Assembly: GCF_000003605.2 (NCBI RefSeq)
Contig: NW_003122410.1
Location: 187,948-232,094 of the forward strand
Direction: 5' to 3'
DNA from: Saccoglossus kowalevskii
Taxonomy: Eukaryota > Hemichordata > Enteropneusta > Harrimaniidae
DNA: 44,147 nucleotides
The notes beneath the pieces are model-generated. The model had not been told where the DNA came from and searched no databases. It saw only the letters and a program-made list of their open reading frames with translations. Both the position numbers and the translations under genes were made by a program. Shown piece after piece: positions 1 to 11,473 of the stretch (position 1 is its first letter; every line of letters begins with the position of its first letter).

Positions 1-1985
1 AGGGGTAATGAATAACTTTATCAGAACAATTCAAACATGCTTGGTCATTTCCAGTGCGCACAAGTGCGCGTCGAATACAAACATGATACCCCGGTTTAAA
101 CTATCTATTAACAAGTAGAAGGATATCACCATTGGCCACTCAACTACTATTAGGCCACTCTGGCGGTTTTAGTTTGTCCATCTTCTTGTCATCTCGATCA
201 CACGGTATTGTATTTGTCATTTTCAATCACTCGAGATCTTTCTTGGGGATAACAACTCGATCGTTTCAATAATTACACGCAACACGATAGATTTAGTTTC
301 ACGCCTGTCAACGATTATAACTGACATGAACACCGCCCTCTAAAGTCGCGCTAGCCAATAACATGGAAATGACTCATACTGATATTAACATTGAATCAAT
401 CATGAACACTTCTGTTAAGATTATGAATACTATATCCATAACTTATCGCACTGGGATTATAATTGGGCGTGTTATTGAGTATATCTTACAACATTTCACT
501 TACTCAAGATCTATCTTTTCAGGGTTTAAATGAAAAAGCTTCTCTCGGTATTTTTTTTATTTAAAGACTTTACAGGGGCTATCACTGACATAAACTGATG
601 CGTATCCATAGCAACCGGCTTCCTCAACTCGGGCTATGACAGGCATGTCTATGACCATCAAAATAATCACCACAGCATAATAAAACCTTTACTTGTACCA
701 AAAACGTTGAATTTTACTTATTTAGCTTAATAGTAATGAGGAAGCTGTTCACTAACAGTTATCTTGTAAGAATATCCATAAATAGTTGGGAAAAGGGGGT
801 GGCGACAATAGACATAAGGGCATTTTTTGTTTGTTTTTGTAGTCAGGGCACTTTTTGAACGAGGAAGTGGGAGGTTAACAACTAACAGCTTAAAAACATG
901 CACTAAGAATTGAGAATGTCTTTAAATTTAATCGTAGTCAATATAAGTTAACGCCCAGAGATGATAAACACGCGTCAGCAGTTTGACAATATATTATTAT
1001 ATCGACTGTATCTTTGATAAGCTTCTAATTATTGTTTCAGTAAATCCCAAACACAACAAAAAGTTGTAAGATGCTCATATTGACCTATGCTAGCCGATTA
1101 ACTGCATGGGTTAACATATCACCTAATATATCACCATATATTTCTAAAATTGCATCATAAAATTGGCATAATAACTTGAAAGTTCCTTTAAATGAGCATG
1201 CGTAAGTATTGGGCCTGTAATAGTGAATTTACTGAATCTGTGGTCATTGTCAAATTTCGAAAAAAGGTGCATAGGCTATGTACACAACAAATATTGACCT
1301 TTTACAAATATTTTTAATTTTTAATATATCAGTTGAATACACGAGCGCAGTACATTACGTAATTTGAAAATGTTCGTAATATGTTATTCCATTGGGCAAT
1401 AGAAACCTCTCTTTCCAGTTTGAATTGTGAAACTATTACCCGAGGCGCATTTTGTGGTCATTTATTTATTAGATTTGCATCGCAACATATGTCGGCTGTA
1501 GGTTGTTCAATCCGATAATAACATTTGAAAATTTACTTCCAAGATGAATTTCTCAATTGACTCTTTTCGGCGAGTATGTTATGTAACATTCGCCCAGACT
1601 ACAAAAGCGCCGACAGACACAGCGTAGCGCCTGGGAAATTGAAACAGCGATAACTACTAGACGGGCGTGCAGAAAATAATCTCATTGGTTTATACACTTA
1701 TCACGAAATCTTCTGAAAGTTCAAAATTGCATTTATTACAAATATAGATCCTACAAGGCAGGGTCTATCCCGCAACTTGAAGACATACGGTCGCCATGCA
1801 ATCCAACAATGGTTTCCAGATACAATAAGATTGTGGTTAAATACAATTACACGGTTACACAGGTGACCTCAGATAGCATAAATGTCACTAGCCAGATGTT
1901 TCAAACAGAAAACATTTGATCAATTTAATGGCGGGTGACACATTTGTGTGCTCACGTTTTTCAGAACATCAATAATCTAGATTCA
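1..1985. other. Intergenic, no gene seen
   Basis: AT-rich, with stop codons in all frames. I recognise no coding, RNA or repeat structure here. Confidence 0.6.
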
Positions 1986-2292
1986 TTAAAGGACTGTTGT
2001 CGTCGCGCCACGCATGCGCGAGTTATGGCACTCACATGAACAAAGATGGTGACTTTGACTATTGTGCAAACCAGCGAGTACAAACTGAGATGTTACCAAG
2101 CTTTCACTAGGTAATTGCTTTGGTGATTGGAAGATACCGAAGGAGTCGCTGGAGGTAATTAATGTAAGTTGCACAGAGGTCAAAACTCCTACTCGTAATT
2201 TTCATTAGAAGAGTGCAATGGATTGTGGGAAAATTAATGTTTACTAACACAAATGTTGCACATGTGCGGCGCGACGACCACCGCAATTGTAA
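1986..2292. mobile_element. MITE C, TTAA-type non-autonomous DNA element (about 305 bp)
   Basis: The left end is TTAA-AGGACTG-TTGTCGTCGCGCC and then ACGCATGCGC. The right end, read on the minus strand, is TTAC-AATTGCGG-TGGTCGTCGCGCC and then GCACATGTGC. These are terminal inverted repeats of about 35 bp with a few mismatches. The interior has no transposase. The GTCGTCGCG core is shared with the family B elements (5809, 43341, 44064). The right TTAA has decayed to TTAC. Confidence 0.72.
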
Positions 2293-3967
2293 TCACTTCG
2301 TTTATTTGGTTTCCGTATATCGTGTTTTGTTGCATAATATGCTTGTCAGTTAATTGTTTTGTTTTGAACTAAGGTACAGTTTTTTGCCATTCACTGCAAT
2401 TACATTGGTGGTATAATTTAACATTCGGGATGCAGAGACGGATTAGTATTTTCTGTTCAGGATGATGTAGCTGTAATTTATTTTGCAAAGTTATACACAG
2501 AATATAAGAAATCACCAAAATATCCATTTATTCACAATTTTAATTAAGATAATTTGCATAATTTCAGGCCCAAAATATAAAAAAATCTGCATGGAAAATT
2601 ACAGAAACTGAAGAAACAAATTTGTTACAGAAAAGCGAAAAAAATCACAACTGCGTCATGAAAAGAAGTAAAACAAAATTAGCTCATTACTAAATAGGTG
2701 TGCAATTTGCACAGTAATTACGTCATCTATCCAGAGTTTTTAATGGTTAACCACATTTATCGTTTTCGCAGGAAAAGTTGATGACGGCCCGCAAAACAAC
2801 CCGCCATTATTATCGTCACGGGCAACCACCTGAGGTACAAACGTAAATAATCGTGTGATGAGATCTCTTCCCAAGTTTTGAGAAGTTGAAAAACTCAAGA
2901 GGGCGCCGTTTAAATCCTGGTGCAATCTCCGCTTTCTGCAATATCGGATTTGAATGAATAGTATACTCGTAACTCGCACTCTATTGTGTAAAATTCTAAA
3001 TTTCCATTGTATTCTGAGAAAATAGCAGAAATTATACCAAAATTGACCGATAAATTTTGACGTAATAAATAATTTAGTAGCCCAATTTGTGGCCGACTAA
3101 GTCGACATACACAATATACAACACCAAAAGGTTCGTAATATTTCCCCCCCAAAAAATGATTAGATCAAGTAGCCAATAGGAAATTATGTTCATCTGGTCC
3201 TCAGTTAACCAATAAAAAGACATTGAAATGTGTCAAACATTGTACCAATATAATTTACTACATTTTTACTTTACGGTCTGTGATTATTTGTACCCCGTAT
3301 ACAGATCCTCGTTACCATAGCAATGACCACGTCTTTTCATAATGCCAAAATATTATTATGGTTGTCATATAAATTACAATAAAATAGACTGTTCAGTTTA
3401 GGAGAAAAACATATTAAAACAAATAATTAAGTACAACCAAAAAAGAAAAATATGATAAAAATCAATTATAAATAATACACATGATGTTATAGTTTCTGTC
3501 CCCAAATACTGGAAACCGATTTTCCACGCTTTGAATAGAGTATATATTTCGTAATGCTTTTTATTTGTCTCACATACAATTATGAGTTGTTTTCATAAAT
3601 TTGACAAACAATTAGCATGGTATTTGTGGAAGGGACAGGGATTTGGAAAATTACTATAAACTGTTATCAAATCCAAAACATGTTCACAATTTGAAGTCGT
3701 TGGCACAGATTATAATCACTTCAATCCAAGGAGCCCATAATTGAGTTTTTAAAGAATTTCCTTGATACAAGGAATACGAAACAAATTTGTCTCTTATGAA
3801 ATTCACTCTTATAATTTTATGTAAATTAATATAGATGTACATTAATTTCACGACAGACACATTTGTGTAATCTTCGCGAGTCGGAGAGTAATTTCGAATT
3901 CATTTTTTTATTAGATGAGGAAACAGAGCGACATTCAGTGATACGTAGACCTTCCGAGCACCCTCGG
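2293..3967. other. Intergenic, no gene seen
   Basis: AT-rich. Two short minus-strand open frames (2740-2979 and 2910-3152) overlap each other and have no features of a real protein. No repeat structure was recognised. Confidence 0.6.
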
Positions 3968-4140
3968 TTGAATAAAGCAGGAGAGTCGTCACCTGCGCAT
4001 GCGACAAACGGCCATAGCGTGCCTTTGTTTACAAACAAGCGTCTACCATGAGCCTTTGCGTTTAGCGTGCGTTGTTATCGTCGCTCGAGGCTGAATTACC
4101 GCGCATGCGCAGGTGACGACCCCCCCCCTTCCGTTTGAAT
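3968..4140. mobile_element. MITE A1, TTAA-type element with GTCGTCACCTGCGCATGCG inverted ends
   Basis: The left inverted repeat GTCGTCACCTGCGCATGCG is at 3985-4003 and its exact inverse is at 4102-4120. The interior (GGCCATAGCGTG, then TTGTTTACAAACAAGCGTCTACC) matches copies A2 and A3. The flanks are TTGAA at both sides instead of the TTAA of the other copies, so the ends here have mutated. A short C-run lies inside the right end. There is no coding capacity. Confidence 0.85.
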
Positions 4141-4267
4141 ATTGTAAGTGATTTATTCCAAGTCTAAACTCAAATGTAACAGGTGAAATGATTTCAGAAG
4201 ACTTTACACGCCAGACAAGTTGAATGGCGTAAAGCGCTCGGTTTGCGCTGCTAGCAAGTTTCGATGA

Positions 4268-5130
4268 GTAAAATTTTGCAATTTTCAAAGACTTGTAAAA
4301 GTTTTACAGTGGTTTTACAGAATCATATGTGGTATTGTTCTTTTATAATTCTTACTTTTGAAATTAATGAAAAGTTGACCCTAGCGAAATTATGGCGAGT
4401 TGCAGTATATGATTGCACACAGTTGTAAGAGTGTCAGCAAGGGGTATTTTCGTAAGCTGTAATCAATTGTTTTTAGTTTCGTAATTATGTAATTTAAATA
4501 AATAAAAAACGTAAATTCGTAGACATGGGCATGGTGTAAAATGTAATCAGCTATTTTATTCGTCCGTAATTTTTACAAATATATTATAAGCGTATAAATC
4601 ATTTTCAAATTAAATGTCGTAGTTTCCAATTTTGATTTTAAAACAAAAAAATTATCAAAAATATTATAAAAATGTAATTAGGAATTTGCTTTATCTGTAA
4701 AGTGTAAAAACCTTGCCCCCATCTTGTAAGACAATATTGCCTCTAGAAGCGAAGTAATAGTAACGGGACTGACCATTATTTTCTCTGGGGTGGTTAGATT
4801 TTGCCAAAAAAAAAAATACAGGGTTGGACAGAAAAAATAACATATCTGCATAGAGGATATTGGATAGGCCATGACAAACTAAACTGTCTTCTTCTCAACA
4901 GAAGAAATAATGATCTGTCCTTATCAATCATATAACCATCTGTTTTTTAACAGAATTCCTCTTCTAGGTGGGATTTTTGTAGTGAGAGAAAAATGTCACG
5001 TAAAACGAGTATTCGTTAACATATTGAATGCCACACGTGATTCTTCCGCTGCCAAATAATCTACTCACTGTAAAACCACTTTAAAAATGTAAAATTTTTA
5101 CAAGTCCTTGAAAATTGCAAAATTTTGTGG
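4268..5130. repeat. Inverted-repeat pair (arms 4268-4320 and 5066-5130) with 745-bp spacer
   Basis: The left arm AAAATTTTGCAATTTTCAAA, then GACTTGTAAAA...GTGGTTTTACAG, reappears inverted at 5066-5130 over about 50 bp, with one 8-bp indel and few mismatches. Both copies have the end CACTGTAAAACCAC facing inward. The spacer is AT-rich non-coding DNA. It could be two diverged copies of one repeat, or one foldback element. Confidence 0.7.
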
Positions 5131-5572
5131 TAGCCAACTTGACTTTGGGAGAATTTAGGAGTTTAATGCATGTAAGTCAAATGAGTTTGCAAGACAGATG
5201 CGTAACCAGATGTAACCTACATGTTCTTTCACTTACTTTTTAAACTTTGGAGAAAATAGACCACCTAAGTCAATAAAAATCCACACTACATCTTGAATTG
5301 TTATAATTATGCAAATAATGAATAAGACAAGGGTCAATTTTAGATCCCTGTAAAAATATAGGACTTGAAACAATGTTTTCTGGATACGAGTGCTGTGAAA
5401 TTAATGTGAACCATTTTTGGTCAAAGGTCAATTTTCAGCCAATGATAAAAAGGTTCCCTTGACCAATAACAAGTAAAGCAGTATTATATAACTGATTGCT
5501 ATGAATATTTTGAAGTTAAGTATTTGTCCATTATTGTCACATCAAAAAATTTATTGTTGCCTGAATACTATT
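5131..5572. other. Intergenic, nothing recognised
   Basis: AT-rich, no coding or repeat structure seen. Confidence 0.6.
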
Positions 5573-5660
5573 ATGTTGGTTGTAACTAAGGTGGCCATCT
5601 TTGAATATGCTGGTTGTAACTAAGGTGGCCATCTTTGAATATGTTGGTTGTAACTAAGGG
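5573..5660. repeat. 34-bp tandem repeat, about 2.6 copies
   Basis: Units start at 5573, 5607 and 5641 (exact period 34) and read ATGTTGGTTGTAACTAAGG, then TGGCCATCTTTGAAT. The first two differ by a single T/C; the third is partial and diverges after AACTAAGG. The low divergence points to a recent duplication. Confidence 0.93.
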
Positions 5661-5808
5661 CCTAATCCTTTGAAAATGCTTACTAACTATACAAATATAA
5701 TCGAAGGTGGACAATTGACAATAATATAACCTCTACAATGCCTAGAACTGATGCTCATGATAATTCATTCCAGTTAGTTATCAACCATGATTTTCATTGG
5801 TTGATTGA

Positions 5809-5940
5809 TTAAAGCGCGGTGGTCATCACGCAGCGCGTCTTCGAATTTCATGTAAATAAACAACGTATTTTACACGCGTTGTATACGTCACTATGAGTCC
5901 CATATTGAACAGGACGCGGCACGACGACTGCCACCCTTAA
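5809..5940 (+). mobile_element. MITE B1, TTAA-type element (132 bp)
   Basis: The left end is TTAA-AGCGCGGTGGTCATCACGC. The right end, read inverted, is TTAA-GGGTGGCAGTCGTCGTGCC. The interior carries CATGTAAATAAACAA and ACGCGTTGTATACGTC, both found again in B2 and B3. The right TTAA (5937-5940) is also the left TTAA of element A2. Confidence 0.85.
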
Positions 5941-6101
5941 AAGCAGAAGGGTTGTCACCTGCGCAAGTGCAGGAATCGAGTTCCAGGCGACGACAACAAC
6001 ACATGCTAGATACACAAAGGCTCATGGGTAGATGCTTGTTTGTGAACAATGACGTGCTATGGCCATCTGACGCATGCGCAGGTGACAACTCCCCCCTTTA
6101 A
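5937..6101 (-). mobile_element. MITE A2, TTAA-type element (165 bp), inverted relative to A1 and A3
   Basis: TTAA lies at both ends (5937-5940 and 6098-6101). The inverted ends are GTTGTCACCTGCGCAAGTGC and GTTGTCACCTGCGCATGCGTC. The interior GGTAGATGCTTGTTTGTGAAC, then GTGCTATGGCC, is the reverse complement of the A1/A3 core. No coding capacity. Confidence 0.86.
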
Positions 6102-8939
6102 TACAGTATGCCAATGAGCCAACATAAAACACAGAGGCTTTAGAAATGTTTGTCAAACAAATTGACCAACAAATGGAGACAATTTGGTTTCCCAAAATTC
6201 ATCTGCAGCAGCTCATTGCTGTATTTCAATTTTTAAAGGCCCATGTTTCAGTGGAATTTTAATAAATTTGCATGACTAAAAAAATATAAAACCATTGATT
6301 CTAGGCATTTGTAGAGGGTCATCAGTAACCGATGGTTACAACATTCATTTTGATAACAGATTGTCTATCGGTTCTATAATGAAAAAAGGACTATCAGAAA
6401 GAGCACAGATTCTATGATAATTAAACTACCATTTGCATACAGAGAATGATATATGACAGCTTGGCGAAGTGAATTAAAACTTGAATGTTTGTGAAATAAT
6501 TAATAAATTAACCTCCATAATGATTTAACCCCTTAGTGTTGACAGTTCAGTCAAACATAGCTGTTTGTGTTAAACTGGACTGAACAGGAAAAAACACACT
6601 TGGATTTTATTAGTCATATGCACTTTAAATTGTTTATTTTTGTGTTGTAAGGTAAATTTAAATCTTCCAGTCACACTGTTCCTATTCACCAAGAATCTTG
6701 ATGCAAATATTCTTGAATTCTTTCCAAAATTAATGAATTTAATGAATTTTAATGAAATTTTAACCTTTGACCTTTTGAATGTTTTTTTTTTGTAATCTTT
6801 TACAAAATTAATCTGCAGGATTTTGTTAATATTTTTTTTATGAATCTGTACTTTTTTTTTATAAATCTGGAAAAATTGTACATTGGTGCAGAATTAACAA
6901 ATGGATATTAAAAAAAATATGCAAAATTGACTACAAAATGGTAGCAGTAAACAATATGACAGAGTACCAGTAACAGATTTCATTTGACTTGTAGATTGGC
7001 TATAATAAACATAACTTTATTGTAAATGACAACAAAAAATTACCATTTAGGTGAAAGGAACATAATGTCTATTTCTTGCATTTCTCTAAACTAAAAAAAT
7101 CTGTAAATATTTTTTTCAACAGATGGTTGACATTCATAAATATTTGATTTGGTTTGACAGAAAAAAATAGAAAACAACTGTCAATAACTTGATTTATTAG
7201 TGGTGAGACAGGTTTTATTTTCATTTCATTTTTCCATTACAATTTAGGTAAAATAACGTGAAATCTCACTGGATGTTTTAACTATTGGTCTATTTTTTAC
7301 CCATCCAATAAAAAAACGTTGTTTTGATTTATGATGAGGGTAAAGAATTACATTTCATGAGTTTTTGGCAAAAAAAATTGAGCATTTAAAAAAAAAATTA
7401 CTGCAATTAATCAAATTAAAATAAATGAACTTTTCATGTAAAAAAGCCTCACAAAAAATAAATATTTAAAATAAATAAATAAGTAAAAATTAAAACAAAA
7501 AGCCTTTTAGTACAAAATTATTGTAAATTATATTCTACCTTAATTTATTTATTTGTGAGAGTGTTTTATACTTGATTTTGGAAAAAAACCCATAATTTGG
7601 ATATCTTTGTACAAACCTGCAGTGGAATAATTATGTTTGAAAGGCACAGAATGAACAAAACATCAATCATATTGGTGATGTGTCCTGGAATAGGAAGGCC
7701 ATTTGGGTGATAAAGGCAAAGATGCCAACACCATGATTGATAAGCACTGTAACAACCCTATAGAGAAACAACTTTATTTCTCAGCAATGCTGATTTCATT
7801 ACCGCATCATTAGACGCCGGAAATATATCAAAAATCATCAAATCTATCCAACAGATTTGCGGCCTAACTACTTTGCTAATTAATGCTGGTGAATTGAAAT
7901 TGACGTAAAAAATACCGCCACAAAACAACCAGCCCCGACCTTTGAAATCGCTTATTTACGCTGAATTTATTGACTTTGTAGTGCAATTGCACTGCAAGAC
8001 AAATACAATATTTCTGACGATGAAGAGAATTTTTTTTTTTTATTTCTGCGAACCTTGCTACTTTAAAAGGATCACGGCAAGCAGGTCAATTGAAACCTTC
8101 ATTTGTATTCAAAATATTCAGTTGGTCCCTCGGTGAAAAAATCACAATCAAAGAAGATCTGTCAACTTCACTGAAAATTCATTACTGTAATTACAAAAGT
8201 GAAGTAAATTGCAAGATTTGGCAACTTGCATTATCTTTTCCGATCTGCCACTAAGAAGATTTTTGCTAGTTTTGAATTAAGAGTTTTAGAGGAGAACATC
8301 AACATGTCATCTGCGCACTAACACGGTGAAAAATGAGAAATTTCTGAAAATTCACTGAAAAAATAAAACATTTTATTTCTCCAAAATCACTTTAATTTAA
8401 ACTGCGTCACATTTCCAATAATTTATATATGGATTGAAGCCTTCAATCATGATAAATTCTACTTAATAAAATTAGCATCATTTAATTTAGAAAATATTCT
8501 GATTAAATGCACATCAAAATTCATAAATATATCATCTTTTTTTTGAGAGCTGGCTTCACGTGTGATTAATTTCAATCAAAAATCTGTAGTAGTTGATCAT
8601 CAGTTTCATCAAGATTTCTTTCAGCGCATTTTCCCATTCCAATTTTGAATACATTTCACCCATGATTTTAAATAGACTGCATAAATTGAGTGATGCATGC
8701 TAAAGAAGAGCTGTCACTGAGAAGACGATCACTTTAAACTATTACATTTGGGCTGCTAGAAATATTCAAAGCTTTGGTAATACAAGGGCATCACAATATG
8801 ACGAAAGTCACTATAATTTCCCGTGACTTGAGCAAAAATGAAACGGTTCATAATATTTTTTTAATTATCAACGACAGCTTATTTTCATTGAAAACAAAAT
8901 TTTTAAATTACAAAGTTTGCCTACTCTGAGTTGTATAAA
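6102..8939. other. Intergenic, AT-rich, no gene seen
   Basis: Long A and T runs, and a short AATGAATTT-like low-complexity stretch near 6730-6760. The open frame at 7942-8136 spans a T-run and has no protein features. Confidence 0.6.
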
Positions 8940-9135
8940 TACTGTAAAATACTTTATTTAAGCTGGAATTAATTTTCGCTGAAAATTGTTTTTAGGTGTT
9001 TTGTATGGAATTTATTTTCTCTGATTTCTGATGAATTGAATGTAAAATATAGGAAAAAAGGTATATTCGCTGGATTTTATTTTCACTGAATCATTCCTTC
9101 ATTGAAAATAGCGAAAATAAAGTATTTCAACAGTA
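8940..9135 (+). mobile_element. MITE D1, TACTGTAAAATAC family (196 bp)
   Basis: Begins TACTGTAAAATACTTTATTT and ends with an AAATAAAGTATTTCAACAGTA type terminus, so the ends are inverted repeats flanked by TA. The interior has several TTATTTTCRCTGA words on both strands. It is the same family as D2-D5. TA flanks fit a Tc1/mariner-like target but do not prove it. Confidence 0.85.
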
Positions 9136-10370
9136 CAAATTATTGACCCCCCTCGACTAATCTCCAATCTAAACACAAACAGATTATATATCAAAATGCA
9201 ACCAGTCCTGCCAATTCACAAAGCATCCTAAATTTGGTGATCATTTTGAATTATAAAAACAAAACAAATCGAGACCAATTAGCTGGTAATTTAGCAATTT
9301 AAAACAGAATCTAAAAATAATAGTGATGGAGAAGCATAAAATTAGTGTAATATTTCCATTTTTCATTTGCTATTTAGAGAATTGTAAATATTGATTTGAA
9401 CATAGACGCACCAACTGCTACATTCAAAATATTCATAGACTATTTCCTAAACATTACTTTTAAAATTTTTCTGCATAATGACTATTTGAAAATACTGCTT
9501 TATTTTCAGAGACAAATTTGGTGATTCTGTGAAAAACACAAGTCTTTGTGGTTTAGAAAATGTTATCTGGGTTAAAAATTAAGATTATTATGTGACCTGT
9601 TTGATGAAATGCAGTCATCACAAACCCAAAAACAATTTAGTGAACATTTTTAGCAACAAAAATAAAATGGCTGACATTATCAAAAGTTAAAATACTGACA
9701 AATTGTACATGTCATTAATATTTCAAGGCTAATTACTAGGTTTTCAATCACAAATTGGACAGTGAAATTTCACACGTTCACATGATTCAATTTAGTAGAT
9801 TTCATCTATCCAAATTAAAAATTCTAGTAAATGCATTTACATTATAAATGACAAAAGCTACATTTTTCAAAATATATCTTCCCAGATTCCCTCGCTAGTT
9901 TAAAAGCCTCGCATGTAGTTAAAATTCAACGTAGGGTAAGAGCAGTACGCACAGGGTCACACCGTACATATATTAAACCACACAGAATATATCAAAAGCA
10001 AACACGGTTTACATCGAGATCGACGATAAATTCACGATCCAATGAAATCATCTGTTAGCCAGACGACACAAATATGTTCTCTTCAAAAATGCTTAATATC
10101 TGTTTATTTTAATTTTATTGCAATTCAAGAGTAATATTCGTATTCGATGACACAAAAATACAAAGCACACATGTCCATTCTATATATTTTATTTATAGGT
10201 AAAAAAAATATACAATATTTTCAGTTATAGATTAAGAGGCTTACTTTCGATAAAATTTGGTGTTGATTGGTTGCATGCGGTTGACAATATATCAGTCACC
10301 CAACAGTCATAGGATATAAATATTTCCCGGCATGAAATAGTATAATCGACCAAATTCTGAATTTTACAGG
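9136..10370. other. Intergenic, no gene seen
   Basis: AT-rich and non-coding. It contains the second candidate minus-strand poly(A) signal (10193-10188), so the proximal part may still be mam 3' UTR. Confidence 0.55.
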
Positions 10371-11473
10371 TTTATTTAAGCGGAGTATGAGCAATAAATT
10401 CCCTAGACACTCAATAGATCAAGATGCTCTTGCATCACAGGGTTTAGAGTTGCTATGAGGTAATCTTAAGGACTGATGACATCACAGACACATTGCATCA
10501 TGGGACAAAATCTTTCATAAATTAGATAAATTATTTCAAGTATATGTTCCAAATCAACTCAAGGTTGCAAGTTCTTTTTATGCCGGATGTTACAAACTTC
10601 AAAAATGACATTTAGCTTAATTAAAAAAAGCATTGAAAAAAAAATATATATAAATTTTTGCAATTAAAAAATATGATTGAATCATTCTTAAAAAAGTTTT
10701 AATTAAATATAAAATGTCCTCTACGTGGCTTCTCTTTCAGGTGATTTCAATACATTGATTACATCTGCAAACTTTGCCATCACTAGCTATGAATAGAATT
10801 AATCCATTGTTATTTCTGCCATAATTTCCTGTAATTTGTGATTACACAACATACATGTATGCTCAGTCCCTCAGATTGACCCAATTATCCCTACACAAAA
10901 TGGACACTGCCAAGTAATACCAACTGATGATTGGTCACTTGCATAGTTGCTTGAAAGTAAATCTGTACTATCAGGGAGAATTATTTTTTTGTATGATTCG
11001 AAAAAAAAAAATGTTGTCGATTGAAAAATCCTTGGTTTCCTGGCTCCCAAAAATAACAATAGCAACTTTTAAAAAGTTCATTATGGATTATTAAAAATTA
11101 AAAATATGAAGTAATATATGTTCTTTTTATGAGACATGGCAACATAGCAAATGGTTTTATAAACCACATTTCTAAATAAAATCACAAAAATAAATAAACA
11201 AACAGCTACAGTTTTCAAAATTAAAATTCAGTTTTTGGTCCTCTCTGATACAAAAAAATAATATATAAAAATGAAAAAAGTTTCAATAAAACGAAAGAAA
11301 TAGAAATAATATTTACATATGCGAATCTATCCAATTTGCATAAAATTGCAAACTGATAATATCAAAGTGTATATACATTGGGGTTTCTGCTAAAAGTACA
11401 ATAAGTTCATACAATGAAGCAAGTTTGCTTTGATACCATACAAAATTTAGGGGTGGAAGGTATCAATACTGTT
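10371..11473 (-). other. mam: Probable 3' UTR of mam
   Basis: AT-rich, with no coding signal, directly after the mam stop codon. Reading on the minus strand, the first AATAAA hexamer I find is at 10376-10371; another is at 10193-10188. Either could be the polyadenylation signal, giving a 3' UTR of about 1.1-1.3 kb. The exact end cannot be fixed from sequence alone. Confidence 0.5.

Noticed and set aside
603-618. ATCCATAGCAACCGG and, near 3312, GTTACCATAGCAATG as RFX X-boxes
   Set aside because: Each has a mismatch to the consensus and lies far from any gene; single matches are weak evidence.
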